Shown: piece after piece, positions 26,687-35,347 of the stretch
Layout of the letters: every line of letters starts with the position of its first letter
Numbering within the stretch: position 1 is the first letter of the stretch
Source of the DNA: Chloroflexi bacterium HGW-Chloroflexi-10
Lineage (GTDB): Bacteria; Chloroflexota; Anaerolineae; Anaerolineales; Anaerolineaceae
Assembly: GCA_002840755.1 (NCBI GenBank)
Contig: PHBZ01000004.1
Coordinates: 124,001 to 188,000 of the forward strand
Direction: 5' to 3'
Length of the DNA: 64,000 nt
Position numbers and translations under genes: made by a program
The notes under the pieces: generated by a model
Told to the model about the DNA's origin: nothing
Database searches by the model: none
Seen by the model: only the letters and a program-made list of their open reading frames with translations

Positions 26687-27409
26687 ATGGGAAAAAAAGA
26701 AGATCCTCAAAAGTTAATCAATGCGTACAAAAGAAAGCAGCAAGTGTTACCCTTCGTTATGTATAGTTTGGCTGTAATCCTGGTTGTCGTTGGAATCATA
26801 ATTGTAGTAGTTTGGTTGATTGGACCTAATCAACCAAAATTCAGTTTATTTGCTACCGCTACACCAACAGAAACAGCTACTGCGACACCCACACCAATAA
26901 CACCCACACCAACATTTACTATTACGTCAACGATTACTGAAACACCTACGGTGACAATTACACCTACCCGATCCGGACCGGTGGAATATAAAGTTCAAGA
27001 AGGTGATACCTGTTACGAGATTGCTGCACAATTTGATATTGATATGTTGGTTTTATTAGCCATCAACAATTTTGATGCTGGATCCTGTCCGATTCAACCC
27101 AATGACACGATCATTATTCCAGCTCCAAATCAGGAACTGCCTACAGCAACACCGTGGCCGGCTACTTTACCACGTGGAACAAAGCTGCCATATGTTGTTC
27201 AATTTGGAGATACATTGGATATTATCGCTGATAAATTTTTGTCTACTGTGGAAATCATTATGACTGAAAACAAATTAGAAAATGCCAATCAGATTTTTGC
27301 AGGACAGATTCTACAGGTTCCGGTTAATATGGTTACACCAACAGTAACAAAACCAGCAACAGTAACACCAACATTGGATGCTGCCGCTACAGCAACGCCA
27401 ACCCCATAA
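26687..27409 (+). CDS. Membrane-anchored protein with two LysM domains
   Basis: The 240-residue product has a short charged cytoplasmic N-terminus, one transmembrane helix (about 23-47), a Thr/Pro-rich stalk (about 57-95) and two LysM repeats: about 100-147 (VEYKVQEGDTCYEIAAQF) and 163-208 (LPYVVQFGDTLDIIADKF), with a Thr/Pro tail. It likely binds peptidoglycan or another GlcNAc polymer. I use the ATG at 26687 (AGGGA upstream, sensible topology); in-frame ATGs at 26501 and 26606 lack ribosome binding sites and the first overlaps the divergent STAS gene. It ends at a strong bidirectional terminator shared with queG. Confidence 0.82.
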   Translation: MGKKEDPQKLINAYKRKQQVLPFVMYSLAVILVVVGIIIVVVWLIGPNQPKFSLFATATPTETATATPTPITPTPTFTITSTITETPTVTITPTRSGPVEYKVQEGDTCYEIAAQFDIDMLVLLAINNFDAGSCPIQPNDTIIIPAPNQELPTATPWPATLPRGTKLPYVVQFGDTLDIIADKFLSTVEIIMTENKLENANQIFAGQILQVPVNMVTPTVTKPATVTPTLDAAATATPTP

Positions 27410-27456
27410 AAGACAAAAAATCCCGCAAGATCACAACTTGCGGGATTTTTTGTCTT
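27410..27456. terminator. Bidirectional terminator between the LysM gene and queG
   Basis: A perfect 20-bp inverted repeat (27410-27429 with 27437-27456) with 7-nt loop sits between convergent genes. Each arm contains a six-base A or T run, so it can terminate transcripts from both directions. Confidence 0.92.
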
Positions 27457-27545
27457 AAAGGTGATTAAGACTATTGTTTGGGTATTTATCAAGTATTCTA
27501 CAAAAAATCCCAATACCGATATTTAAAGAACAAATATTTGTCATT

Positions 27546-28508
27546 TCACTTGTTAGTGATATTTCTCCACACTGCCTTTAAATTTCGCAAAAAACCACTG
27601 AATTTTGCCCTTAGAATGGGACTGTTTTTGTATTTCTCCTGAAAGGAGTTTTGACTCAATTGGATTTCATGAGAAATATCGAGGATCGGCAACGACCCAA
27701 TCGGATTGAATTCTGGAATTGTTTCATGTTGACCGAAACGAATATTCCAAGGACAGACTTGTTGGCAAATATCACAACCGAAGGCCCAGCCGTTTAGCTT
27801 TTCCTGAATGTCTGATGGTATATCAGATTTACTTTCTATAGTTATATATGAAATACATTTTTTGGCATCCAATGTGCGATTTGGAAGAATACAATCTGTT
27901 GGGCATGCTTCAACACAACGAGTGCAATTTCCACAATAATCATTAACTATTGGTGCTTCCGGTTCAATGAAATCAGAAATAAAAATCTCAGCTAAAAAGA
28001 AATAGGAACCAAATCCCGGAATGATCAAGTTGGTGTTTTTACCAATCCAACCAAGGCCAGCTTTTTGGGCAAAATAACGTTCTAATATAGGTGCCGAATC
28101 AGTAAAAATTTTATATTCAAAATCAGATTGCATGAACTGCAGTTTATATGCTTCCATTAGTTTGGTTAATTTTTGAGGAATGATTAAATGGTAATCTATC
28201 CCAACGGCATAAGCCGCAACCTGAGCCTGACCGGCAACCAGAGATTGTGGTTTGGATGGAAAATACGGCAGCGTGAGGCTGATAATGGTTTGACATTCCG
28301 GCATGAGAAGTTCCGGTGTTTGTCGCTTTACCATGGTATCTGCACGGGAAAGATAACCCATTTCCGCAGCACGTCCATTTTTTACCCATTCATCAAAAAC
28401 AGGGAAATGGTCTGGGGGGTGTGGTATTGTAAAACCGATATGAGAAAAGCCGAGGCGGTTTGCCTCGGCTTTAATGAATTGTTTTTTTTTATTTTTTTCT
28501 ACAACCAT
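27546..28508 (-). CDS. queG: Epoxyqueuosine reductase QueG
   Basis: QueG reduces epoxyqueuosine to queuosine in tRNA, using cobalamin and two 4Fe-4S clusters. The 320-residue product has a likely catalytic Asp137 in FTDSAPILERYFAQKAGLG, WIGKN, the ferredoxin motif CGNCTRCVEACP (Cys192, 195, 198, 202) and the second set CDICQQVCPWN. It is the partner of queA at 0.5 kb. The start is ATG at 28508, 5 bp after the upstream lipoprotein gene, with no clear ribosome binding site. An 11-bp terminator-like hairpin (28446-28472) lies inside the first 21 codons. Confidence 0.95.
   Translation of the reverse strand: MVVEKNKKKQFIKAEANRLGFSHIGFTIPHPPDHFPVFDEWVKNGRAAEMGYLSRADTMVKRQTPELLMPECQTIISLTLPYFPSKPQSLVAGQAQVAAYAVGIDYHLIIPQKLTKLMEAYKLQFMQSDFEYKIFTDSAPILERYFAQKAGLGWIGKNTNLIIPGFGSYFFLAEIFISDFIEPEAPIVNDYCGNCTRCVEACPTDCILPNRTLDAKKCISYITIESKSDIPSDIQEKLNGWAFGCDICQQVCPWNIRFGQHETIPEFNPIGSLPILDISHEIQLSQNSFQEKYKNSPILRAKFSGFLRNLKAVWRNITNK
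28446..28472 (-). terminator. Terminator-like hairpin inside the 5' end of queG
   Basis: A perfect 11-bp GC-rich stem (28446-28456 with 28462-28472) with 5-nt loop, read on the minus strand as ending in CUUUUCU. It lies 41 bp after the stop of the lipoprotein gene, where its terminator is expected, but falls within queG codons 13-21. The U run is only four, so partial termination is more likely than complete. Confidence 0.5.
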
Positions 28509-28513
28509 GCCGA

Positions 28514-29293
28514 TTATGGGGTTGGAGTAACTGTTGGGGTTTCAGTTGGAGCTTCGGTTGGAGTTTCAGAAGGTACAACTACTGCTGTTGTTGCAGCTGT
28601 TGTAGCAGTAGCCTCAGCAGGAGAGGTAGCAGTTGCTGTAGCTGGGGTTCCCACCACGAATTTGACATAGAATGGTACGCCGAAGTTCGCTTCTGTCGAG
28701 TCGCTCAAAATCCACATAGAAATGTATTCACCAGCTTTCGTTGGTGCAGTGAATTCGATAGATATTTCAGTCTCTGTATTTGATTTCACTTCCTTGCCTA
28801 ATAAAATACTAGTGGCTGCTCCGTAGCTTTGACCTGCCCACAACCGGAGTTTGAAATTTTCAGTCCAAGTGGTGGAACCGGTATTTTTAAGTTTCCAGGT
28901 TTTGACAAACTTCCCACCTGCTGGAACAATTTGACCATCGGGAATGGTTACATCTCCAATAAATTCCATTTTATTCGGGTTAGGAGCTGTTGCTGCAACC
29001 TGAGTAAGGCTTGTATTAGCCTGTGTTTCTACGGGTAATGTTGCTTCCAGAGTCGCTGTGGGTAATTCGGGCGTACTGGTTGGTTCAAGTGTAGCAGTTG
29101 GTGTTGCGGTTGGCATACTCAATGCCGTGCGAGTGAGTTGTGCAGCTACTGTTATTGCTGCTTGCGTGAAAATCATATTAGCATCCGGAGTTGGTTCCGC
29201 CGGGGCTTTTGGTTGGCAAGCACTAACTGCTATTGCTGTTACCAAAGCCAGCATGAAGAATGTTATGCCGGTATTCTTTCGTTTTGCTTTCAT
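28514..29293 (-). CDS. Lipoprotein with NBR1-type Ig-like domain
   Basis: The 259-residue product has a lipoprotein signal with lipobox VSAC (Cys26), Thr/Pro-rich linkers before and after, and one Ig-like domain (about 125-225) of the type found in NBR1 (next to BRCA1): TWKLKNTGSTTWTENFKLR, then a segment ending near GEYISMWILSD. In bacteria this domain sits on surface proteins; its ligand is unknown. I start at 29293, where GGAGG precedes the ATG; an upstream in-frame ATG at 29362 would bury the signal peptide. It lies between a peptidase gene and queG in a minus-strand run of surface-protein genes. Confidence 0.8.
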   Translation of the reverse strand: MKAKRKNTGITFFMLALVTAIAVSACQPKAPAEPTPDANMIFTQAAITVAAQLTRTALSMPTATPTATLEPTSTPELPTATLEATLPVETQANTSLTQVAATAPNPNKMEFIGDVTIPDGQIVPAGGKFVKTWKLKNTGSTTWTENFKLRLWAGQSYGAATSILLGKEVKSNTETEISIEFTAPTKAGEYISMWILSDSTEANFGVPFYVKFVVGTPATATATSPAEATATTAATTAVVVPSETPTEAPTETPTVTPTP

Positions 29294-29397
29294 TGATCCT
29301 CCAAAAAATTCGTTCTGGTTCATAGTTTTCAGATATTTTCCTGTTTCACCGTTGATTTTCAAGCAATTGCCATGTTTTTGTCAAGGTGTGGAGTTGT

Positions 29398-30525
29398 TTA
29401 CTGATAAGAATCTTCTTCCAAAATGACATTGTGCCAGGTTTGGGGCAATTGTATGTTAGGATTTTCCTGTGAAAATCCAAGATTTTCTTGAAATCGCAAA
29501 AAGGTAACTGCTCCTGGAGAAATTTCTATGTTTTGTTGGAAATTGGCATCCAGATATGTAAAATAGATCAGGTACTTTCCAGCAGGCAAATCACTTAATA
29601 CCAGATTTTCCTGGTAATAATCATCTCGATTTACGCTTGAAGGGCCATAAGTGCGGACCATCCAATTTTGATTGGTTTCAAGATTTCTTACAAAAACATC
29701 CAGAAAAGTGATTGTGGTTTGATCGGGCTTTCGAAACTGACCTACTAACACACCCCAGCCTTGTGGTGGTGACAGCCATAATTCAGGGTTACGTGTCCGA
29801 AAGAAACTGTTAGATGCCAGACGGACTTCAAAATGCAAATGAGGTCCTGTGGTGTTGCCGGTGTTACCTACAATTCCCAGTTGTTCACCCATCTCCACTT
29901 TTTGGCCTAATTCAACATCAATGCGATCCATGTGCGCATATACAGTAAGAAGTTGGTTGCCTTCCCAGCCAAAATCATGTTGAATCGTGACAGCCATACC
30001 ATAAGGGTCATCCGGATTATTATTTCCATAATATAACCCAAAGCCAGACCAAACCACTGTACCCGATGCGGATGCAATAACGGGCGTACCTCTAGTTGCA
30101 TCAATATCTATACCGGTATGGACAATATCTGTATTTGGGAAAAAGTACCCATATCGATAATCCGCTAAAGGCCAATTCACTTCATCAGCAGCGATTGGAC
30201 GGGAAAAGTAAAAATGATCGTACGGTGTAAGCGCCCAGGGAATTTCGTATAACGGTGGGCGCCAATAAGAAACAGGAGGAACACCTGGCGTGGGAAATAT
30301 GAAGGATAGAGGTGCATCCGAAGAAAAAATTGGAGCCTGATCTTCAAAAGATACTATTTCTCCTGTGCTTTCCTCCAGCAATTGCTCAGAATTTTGTCCT
30401 TCATCGATTATTTCTTTGAAGGTGTTTGATACTAAAGATTGTACGTTTTGATTGGCGAAGAGAATTGTTCCGCCTAAAAGTGTGAGACTCATTAACCAAA
30501 TGTAAATAAAATGTTTACTTTTCAT
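29398..30525 (-). CDS. M23-family peptidase (LytM-type), membrane anchored
   Basis: The 375-residue product has an N-terminal transmembrane segment (about 9-26) and an M23 domain in the middle. The zinc ligands fit the family: His and Asp in VHTGIDID, and HLHFEVR near residue 270. M23 enzymes cut peptide bridges in peptidoglycan. About 100 C-terminal residues, rich in aromatic and beta-strand-forming residues, follow and are of unknown function. It starts 6 bp after the TolB-like gene's stop, so cotranscription is likely. A second, different M23 protein is encoded two genes upstream at 32.5 kb. Confidence 0.88.
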   Translation of the reverse strand: MKSKHFIYIWLMSLTLLGGTILFANQNVQSLVSNTFKEIIDEGQNSEQLLEESTGEIVSFEDQAPIFSSDAPLSFIFPTPGVPPVSYWRPPLYEIPWALTPYDHFYFSRPIAADEVNWPLADYRYGYFFPNTDIVHTGIDIDATRGTPVIASASGTVVWSGFGLYYGNNNPDDPYGMAVTIQHDFGWEGNQLLTVYAHMDRIDVELGQKVEMGEQLGIVGNTGNTTGPHLHFEVRLASNSFFRTRNPELWLSPPQGWGVLVGQFRKPDQTTITFLDVFVRNLETNQNWMVRTYGPSSVNRDDYYQENLVLSDLPAGKYLIYFTYLDANFQQNIEISPGAVTFLRFQENLGFSQENPNIQLPQTWHNVILEEDSYQ

Positions 30526-30531
30526 GATTTT

Positions 30532-32433
30532 TCAAGGCATGGGAGTCCAAGTCGGTCGTCTTGTGGGTATCGGAGTTTCTGTAGGGGTTATGGTGATCGT
30601 AGGAGAACGAAAGAAGCGAACCGTTGGGGTATTTATGGAGGTTGCTGTAATGGATGGCAATGGGGTAGGAGATTTTAGAGCCTCCAGTGGATATACTTGT
30701 CGCATGGCACTAAACCAATCTAACCCTTCACTCTTAACAAATTGATTGAATCTGGCTCCAGCGAAATAAGATCGCCAGTTGGGCAGGGCAGAGACACGGT
30801 CCCAACCAGTTGATAGTGCCAAATCGGTAAAGTCGATCCAATAACCCTGTGGAATGGTAATTCTATTACCACCAGTTTCATAGGATATCGGATCATTGTT
30901 ATATCTGGCAGCCAGATTCCAGGGTGACTGCTGGAGAGGCATACCTTGAGAACCATCCTGATACCTGGATTTTAAGTAAATTCGCCAATAGGTCTGGCCG
31001 CTTCGTTCTTCACGAACAACGACAGCAAGATCAGCATATACCGTCAATGGATTAAATTCAAAGGCTCTACCAGTATATAACCAGTCTTCGACCGCACCCG
31101 GACTTGCTGGATCTGTAATTGGGAGAAAAGCGCGTTCAAGGCCAGAGAGGAAATCCCAGCCAACCAATTCGGCTGTTTGGTTTTTTAGTTCTTTGAAGGC
31201 CTCGACGACATGATTGTTAAAATAGGGGTATGGCGCATCTAGATTTTCCACCGGTATAATCGCAGCTCGACCTGTTGATGAATAGATTTCTTTGTTCTCC
31301 GATTCATCCCATTCAATTTTCGGCGTATAGCCAGTTTGGAAAGCAATTTGTATGCCATTAGGAATTGTTTCCGTTATCAAGATATCCAATCCATAGACAT
31401 TTCCGGGTAAGTAAGTGGAAGGTAAAATCATATTCCCATTTATTAAACTGATACCCGTAAGAAAATTTGTGTTTGCTTCGGATTGGATGTAAAACAATGT
31501 TGAATATTTTTCTGAGGGGTAGATACCATCCACAAAAAATAGCGTTTGATTGTCAAGCTGGTTCAGGCGGATGCCGGCAATTTGCGGATACCCATCCCTT
31601 TCAGTTGACCAAAAAAGTGTACTGCTATCGGTAGACCAGTCAGGTTGCTTATCGATATGATTTGGACGATTACTGATATTGGAATAGCGGTTCTCAATAA
31701 CATCCAATCGTGCGATCCAAATCTCTTCTTCGCCGGTTCTGGTAGAAACAAAAGCGATTTCCCTTCCATTTGGAGCCCATACTGGTGAAAAATCAGCAGA
31801 GAGGTCCTCGGTTAGTTGAATTGGCTTACTGGATAAATCTTCCAGAGACTGGATAAAAATATCCAAATTTTGGTTTTGATAGGTTTCATAAGCCAGAAAT
31901 TGACCATCGGGTGACCAAGTTGGTGAGCCGTCATAAGCAGGTGTGTCGGTCACCCGTAATTCGCTTTGATTTTCCAAATCAAAAATATATATATCCCAGT
32001 ATCCATTTTTTTTGGCACTATAAGCAATTTTTGTTTGATCCGGGCTAATTGTTGGGTGAATTTCATGATAAGGTGTATCAAACAATTGGGTTAAAGGAGC
32101 GATGCCAGGTTGATATATGTATATTTTGGGTTTATTCTGATAACTGACAGATAGAATATAGATGTTTTGACCATTTATCTCAGTAATTTGATCGTCATTG
32201 AAGGGTGTTTCAATTTGAATTGTAGGCATTTTCTCACTTACACTCTCTGTTATTGTGGGTGAGGTTGTAGGTGTAAAACTATCTGTAGTTTCTAGTTGTG
32301 CCTGATTTCTAGTCTGATCGATGGTTGGTTTAATAACAAAAACAACTAACACGATGTTGAGTGCAAAAAGAATCAACCAGATAAAATATGGTATGCGGTT
32401 CAGGACGTTCTTTGATTCAGGAATTGGTTTCAC
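30532..32433 (-). CDS. TolB-like beta-propeller protein, membrane anchored
   Basis: The 633-residue product has an N-terminal transmembrane segment (about 14-34) and at least four PD40/TolB-type propeller blades between about 100 and 300: ISPDQTKIAYSAK, WSPDGQFLAYE, WAPNGREIAFVS and WSTDSSTLFWS. The rest (about 320-580) is not recognised. The last 50 residues are a Thr/Pro/Arg-rich tail. The start is GTG. Propellers of this kind bind proteins or glycans outside the membrane. It lies between two M23 peptidase genes, so a part in wall remodelling is plausible but not shown by sequence. Confidence 0.8.
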   Translation of the reverse strand: MKPIPESKNVLNRIPYFIWLILFALNIVLVVFVIKPTIDQTRNQAQLETTDSFTPTTSPTITESVSEKMPTIQIETPFNDDQITEINGQNIYILSVSYQNKPKIYIYQPGIAPLTQLFDTPYHEIHPTISPDQTKIAYSAKKNGYWDIYIFDLENQSELRVTDTPAYDGSPTWSPDGQFLAYETYQNQNLDIFIQSLEDLSSKPIQLTEDLSADFSPVWAPNGREIAFVSTRTGEEEIWIARLDVIENRYSNISNRPNHIDKQPDWSTDSSTLFWSTERDGYPQIAGIRLNQLDNQTLFFVDGIYPSEKYSTLFYIQSEANTNFLTGISLINGNMILPSTYLPGNVYGLDILITETIPNGIQIAFQTGYTPKIEWDESENKEIYSSTGRAAIIPVENLDAPYPYFNNHVVEAFKELKNQTAELVGWDFLSGLERAFLPITDPASPGAVEDWLYTGRAFEFNPLTVYADLAVVVREERSGQTYWRIYLKSRYQDGSQGMPLQQSPWNLAARYNNDPISYETGGNRITIPQGYWIDFTDLALSTGWDRVSALPNWRSYFAGARFNQFVKSEGLDWFSAMRQVYPLEALKSPTPLPSITATSINTPTVRFFRSPTITITPTETPIPTRRPTWTPMP

Positions 32434-32511
32434 GATGGACTTCCAATCATTTGTTATGCGTCATTGTAGCATTGATAAACTGTGACCGTCAATCATTGTC
32501 CTTTATTGTTG

Positions 32512-33480
32512 TTATTGTTCTATCAGAAGAATTTGCATGGGATCCAGCATTTGATACAACCCTGAAACACGCCATAAACAATAATTTGTCATTTCGTTTG
32601 GGGAGACTGTGTTGTCATAATGCGCCATTTTACCGATATCAGCATTCGAAGGGCCAACCCGGAATTCCAAATGTAAGTGTGGGTTTCCTGACATACCTGA
32701 ATTGCCTACAAAACCTATACTATCACCAGAAGATACAGTAGCACCATTCTCTGGTAGAGGCAGACTGTCCATATGTGCATAGAGGGCGTACAACGAAAAT
32801 GATGTAGCTTTATTGGTTGGCATGGCCGCATTGAGATCAGGGCACGATAAGTATGGGAGCGCGTAATTTTTACCATCCGGAATTTTTTTCATCAAGATAG
32901 ATTGTATGTCGTCCGAGAAAAAATTTAGCGGTGTTTCGATAATGATAAAATTTCCATAGGGGGGACGATCCGGGTTTATCAGGGTTACTGTTCCGGAAAA
33001 TATACTCTGGATAGGATTTTGATAAATACCAGAAAAAGACTTGTATTGATAGAAAGCAAAATCAATTCCATGATGTCCATCATCTTTGCCCGGTTGTGGC
33101 ATAGAAAATGGATTTGATGTAATTGAGTCCAGTTCGCTTAATTCAATACCAGCCAAAGGACTTGAAAAAAGAGTAGCTGGTACTGAAATTTCCACGGTTT
33201 CGGTGGATATGTTGGAGATGGGTGTAAGCGGATCAACAGTTTTTCGGGTTTCCGGCAGAGAGGTTGGTGAGGAAATACTTTTAGACGGCAAAAATTGTTG
33301 TGTATTAATTGGAGGTTCTGGCGTTAAAATGATATTTTGACCTCTCGGTGAGCAGGCGGATAAAGAAATCAGGTTGAGCAGAAAAAGCAACCGAAACAAT
33401 TTTGGAAGCCAGCCTGGTATATCATGATAACAGTGAGAAGTTGATTGTTTTTGAATTGGTAACACCGAAATCTTCTCCAT
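32512..33480 (-). CDS. M23-family peptidase lipoprotein
   Basis: The product (322 residues from the ATG) has an M23 domain with HHGIDFAF and HLHLEFR carrying the zinc ligands; the loop between the two is long. Before it comes a hydrophobic stretch with lipobox LSAC (Cys43 from the ATG). The start is uncertain. The ATG at 33480 overlaps the upstream gene by 59 bp and leaves an unusual 27-residue polar lead before the signal peptide; a TTG at 33399 would give a normal lipoprotein signal and remove the overlap, but neither has a clear ribosome binding site. It differs from the M23 protein at 29.4 kb and may be its paralogue in a wall-cleaving set. Confidence 0.82.
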   Translation of the reverse strand: MEKISVLPIQKQSTSHCYHDIPGWLPKLFRLLFLLNLISLSACSPRGQNIILTPEPPINTQQFLPSKSISSPTSLPETRKTVDPLTPISNISTETVEISVPATLFSSPLAGIELSELDSITSNPFSMPQPGKDDGHHGIDFAFYQYKSFSGIYQNPIQSIFSGTVTLINPDRPPYGNFIIIETPLNFFSDDIQSILMKKIPDGKNYALPYLSCPDLNAAMPTNKATSFSLYALYAHMDSLPLPENGATVSSGDSIGFVGNSGMSGNPHLHLEFRVGPSNADIGKMAHYDNTVSPNEMTNYCLWRVSGLYQMLDPMQILLIEQ

Positions 33481-33772
33481 AATCTAGGGAGGCTTTCAAT
33501 TGATATTCCCCTGTTTCCGCAGTTGATTTCAAATGAATAGTAAATACGAACTGAATTTCAGTATTTTCTATAATGGCGACTTCTGTTAATTTTTTCTTTT
33601 CCTGGTTGAATAATTCGAAGTGCAAATTGGCTGGTTTTTGAAATGGGCTGATTTTTACGAATATTTTTAATCGTGTCATATCTTCCCATGGTTCAACCCG
33701 AAGATCTTCTATAATTACTTCTTCTGGTGGGAGAGCATTTTCAGGCATGGGCTTTTGAAATGGATGGTTCAT
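33422..33772 (-). CDS. Small protein of unknown function
   Basis: The 116-residue product has no signal peptide or membrane helix. Its second half has alternating hydrophobic residues with KIFVKIS, LHFELFN, FVFTIHL and GEYQLKASLDYG, which suggests an all-beta, Ig-like fold. I recognise no family. A gene start is supported by GAGG 7 nt before the ATG. Its 3' end overlaps the annotated start of the M23 lipoprotein gene. It is the first gene of the surface-protein run, 86 bp after DUF1015. Confidence 0.6.
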   Translation of the reverse strand: MNHPFQKPMPENALPPEEVIIEDLRVEPWEDMTRLKIFVKISPFQKPANLHFELFNQEKKKLTEVAIIENTEIQFVFTIHLKSTAETGEYQLKASLDYGEDFGVTNSKTINFSLLS

Positions 33773-33858
33773 AAATCACCTCGAGTGTTTATTATATCCA
33801 ATTCAATCCGATTCGAACTGAAATGAATCGAAAAAGAATGCCGAAGCCCCTTTTTGGG

Positions 33859-35178
33859 TTATATTGTGATTTTTCTGCCTTCTAAGTAGAAGCGTTTTTC
33901 ATAAGCCTCACCCATGGAGAAAGTTTTTCGTGGGAGAGCACCATCCAGGATTACTGTTTTGAATAATTCATTCTTCGGCATGGCTGGAAGATAAAAGCCA
34001 CAATTACCTGGTTTTGATCCCAATTTACAGGTAACTTCCCTTCCATGCACATAATCGATTTTTTCAACTACGCCATTTTTAACCCATTTATCCAGGAATT
34101 GCTGTAAAGTACCAACAGCCAGGTTTGTTGCAGGATTTTCGATGGTTACAACGTAAATCCCATCTTCCTGTATGAAGCCAAATTTCTGATGGACAGATTC
34201 GTTTGAATCTACTGTTTTAACCATAGTTTTTTCGTCTAGTACTTTTTCAATCGAAAAATTTTCTTTCCAAAATGTTTGCATAGCTATTATCGGGTTTTCA
34301 GAAATTTGAAAGAGGACCCGATGAATTGGTTCAAATTCCAACCCTTTACTATGGATATTCTCAATTTCCACCAGAGCATATCTTGATGGGTGATCCATTC
34401 CAACGATTTTTTTGTTTTTTTCCCAGATTGCTTTCGCAGTTGCCAGAGAATGATTGCCATCTCCCATCGCGAAGAGCAAAACGCCATATTGTTCGTTTAC
34501 CCCATATTTGGACTGAAAATGCTCTGGTGAAGCTAATTTCCCTAATGATATCAAAATTTGATCTTGAATTTCTGATTGATTGACCCCATAGCCGCAAAGA
34601 TGTCCACTTTTTTGCATTAACTCGATATCATACAATTTCTTAAGTAAATGAGTTACCGCTAAAACAGGTTCTATCACAGTCTCTTGGGGATCATCAATTA
34701 AGACTAAAATATGAGGAAATTCTATAATGGCGTTTTCGCGAATGCGCATTCTGGGCGGAAGACGATCGATAATGGTTCCTTCGGTTGCGCGGATTAAAGT
34801 CTGAGATCCTTTGTTGTAATCATATTGTTCGAGATCAAGTGCCATTATCAGGCCATGACGTGTCTTCCCCGCAACGGTTCTTTCCACGAGAATAAACCCT
34901 TCATATTCAAATAAGAGCCCTTTCTGGATGTAATCACACATGGTTTTTTGCGTTTCGATGATTAACCTGTGTTCTTTTTCTGTTTCCAAATATACTTCTG
35001 GAAGAACCATTCGGAGCGTTGAAGGAGAATCACCAACGAAATCTTCTACCTCTTTCCAGTACTCTGGTTCAGATGTGTATTGGTCACAAGCGATTACTGC
35101 CCATTTCTGATAATCCAATTCTCTGTTGGGAAGCAGAATTTTGGGAATTTGAACGCCGATGGAATTTTTAGTTTTCAT
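33859..35178 (-). CDS. DUF1015 family protein
   Basis: The 439-residue soluble protein matches the DUF1015 family (SerC-linked proteins of unknown function), with the motif GDGNHSLATAKAIWE and an N-terminus opening with PKILLPNRELDYQKWAVIACDQYTSEPEYW (shown to fix the family: the core is WAVIACDQYTSEPEYW). In other bacteria members sit beside serine and phosphoglycerate dehydrogenase genes; here no such gene is adjacent, so that role is not supported by context. AGAAGGAAA precedes the ATG. It is separated from DegV by about 170 bp containing the DegV terminator. Confidence 0.85.
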   Translation of the reverse strand: MKTKNSIGVQIPKILLPNRELDYQKWAVIACDQYTSEPEYWKEVEDFVGDSPSTLRMVLPEVYLETEKEHRLIIETQKTMCDYIQKGLLFEYEGFILVERTVAGKTRHGLIMALDLEQYDYNKGSQTLIRATEGTIIDRLPPRMRIRENAIIEFPHILVLIDDPQETVIEPVLAVTHLLKKLYDIELMQKSGHLCGYGVNQSEIQDQILISLGKLASPEHFQSKYGVNEQYGVLLFAMGDGNHSLATAKAIWEKNKKIVGMDHPSRYALVEIENIHSKGLEFEPIHRVLFQISENPIIAMQTFWKENFSIEKVLDEKTMVKTVDSNESVHQKFGFIQEDGIYVVTIENPATNLAVGTLQQFLDKWVKNGVVEKIDYVHGREVTCKLGSKPGNCGFYLPAMPKNELFKTVILDGALPRKTFSMGEAYEKRFYLEGRKITI

Positions 35179-35292
35179 TGTTTTCCTTCTATGCTGAATA
35201 TTATGTTTAATTGTAACTAAAAAATCTCAAAATTTATGATTTTGGAGTGAGCTTATGATCTTAATCTATAATACAGAGGATTATTGTCAAAT

Positions 35293-35319
35293 CAAAAAGC
35301 TCCCATATTGGGAGCTTTT
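35293..35319 (-). terminator. Terminator of the DegV gene
   Basis: A perfect 10-bp stem (35295-35304 with 35310-35319) with 5-nt loop lies 29 bp after the DegV stop and ends, on the minus strand, in a run of five T residues. Confidence 0.85.
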
Positions 35320-35347
35320 ACTAAATTGATAATCAAAACCAAAAGAT

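Noticed and set aside
28188-28670. Plus-strand open frame of 160 codons ending in a Gly/Val/Ala-rich tract
   Set aside because: It is antisense to queG and the Thr/Pro-rich tail of the lipoprotein; the Gly/Val repeats are the complement of Thr/Pro codons.
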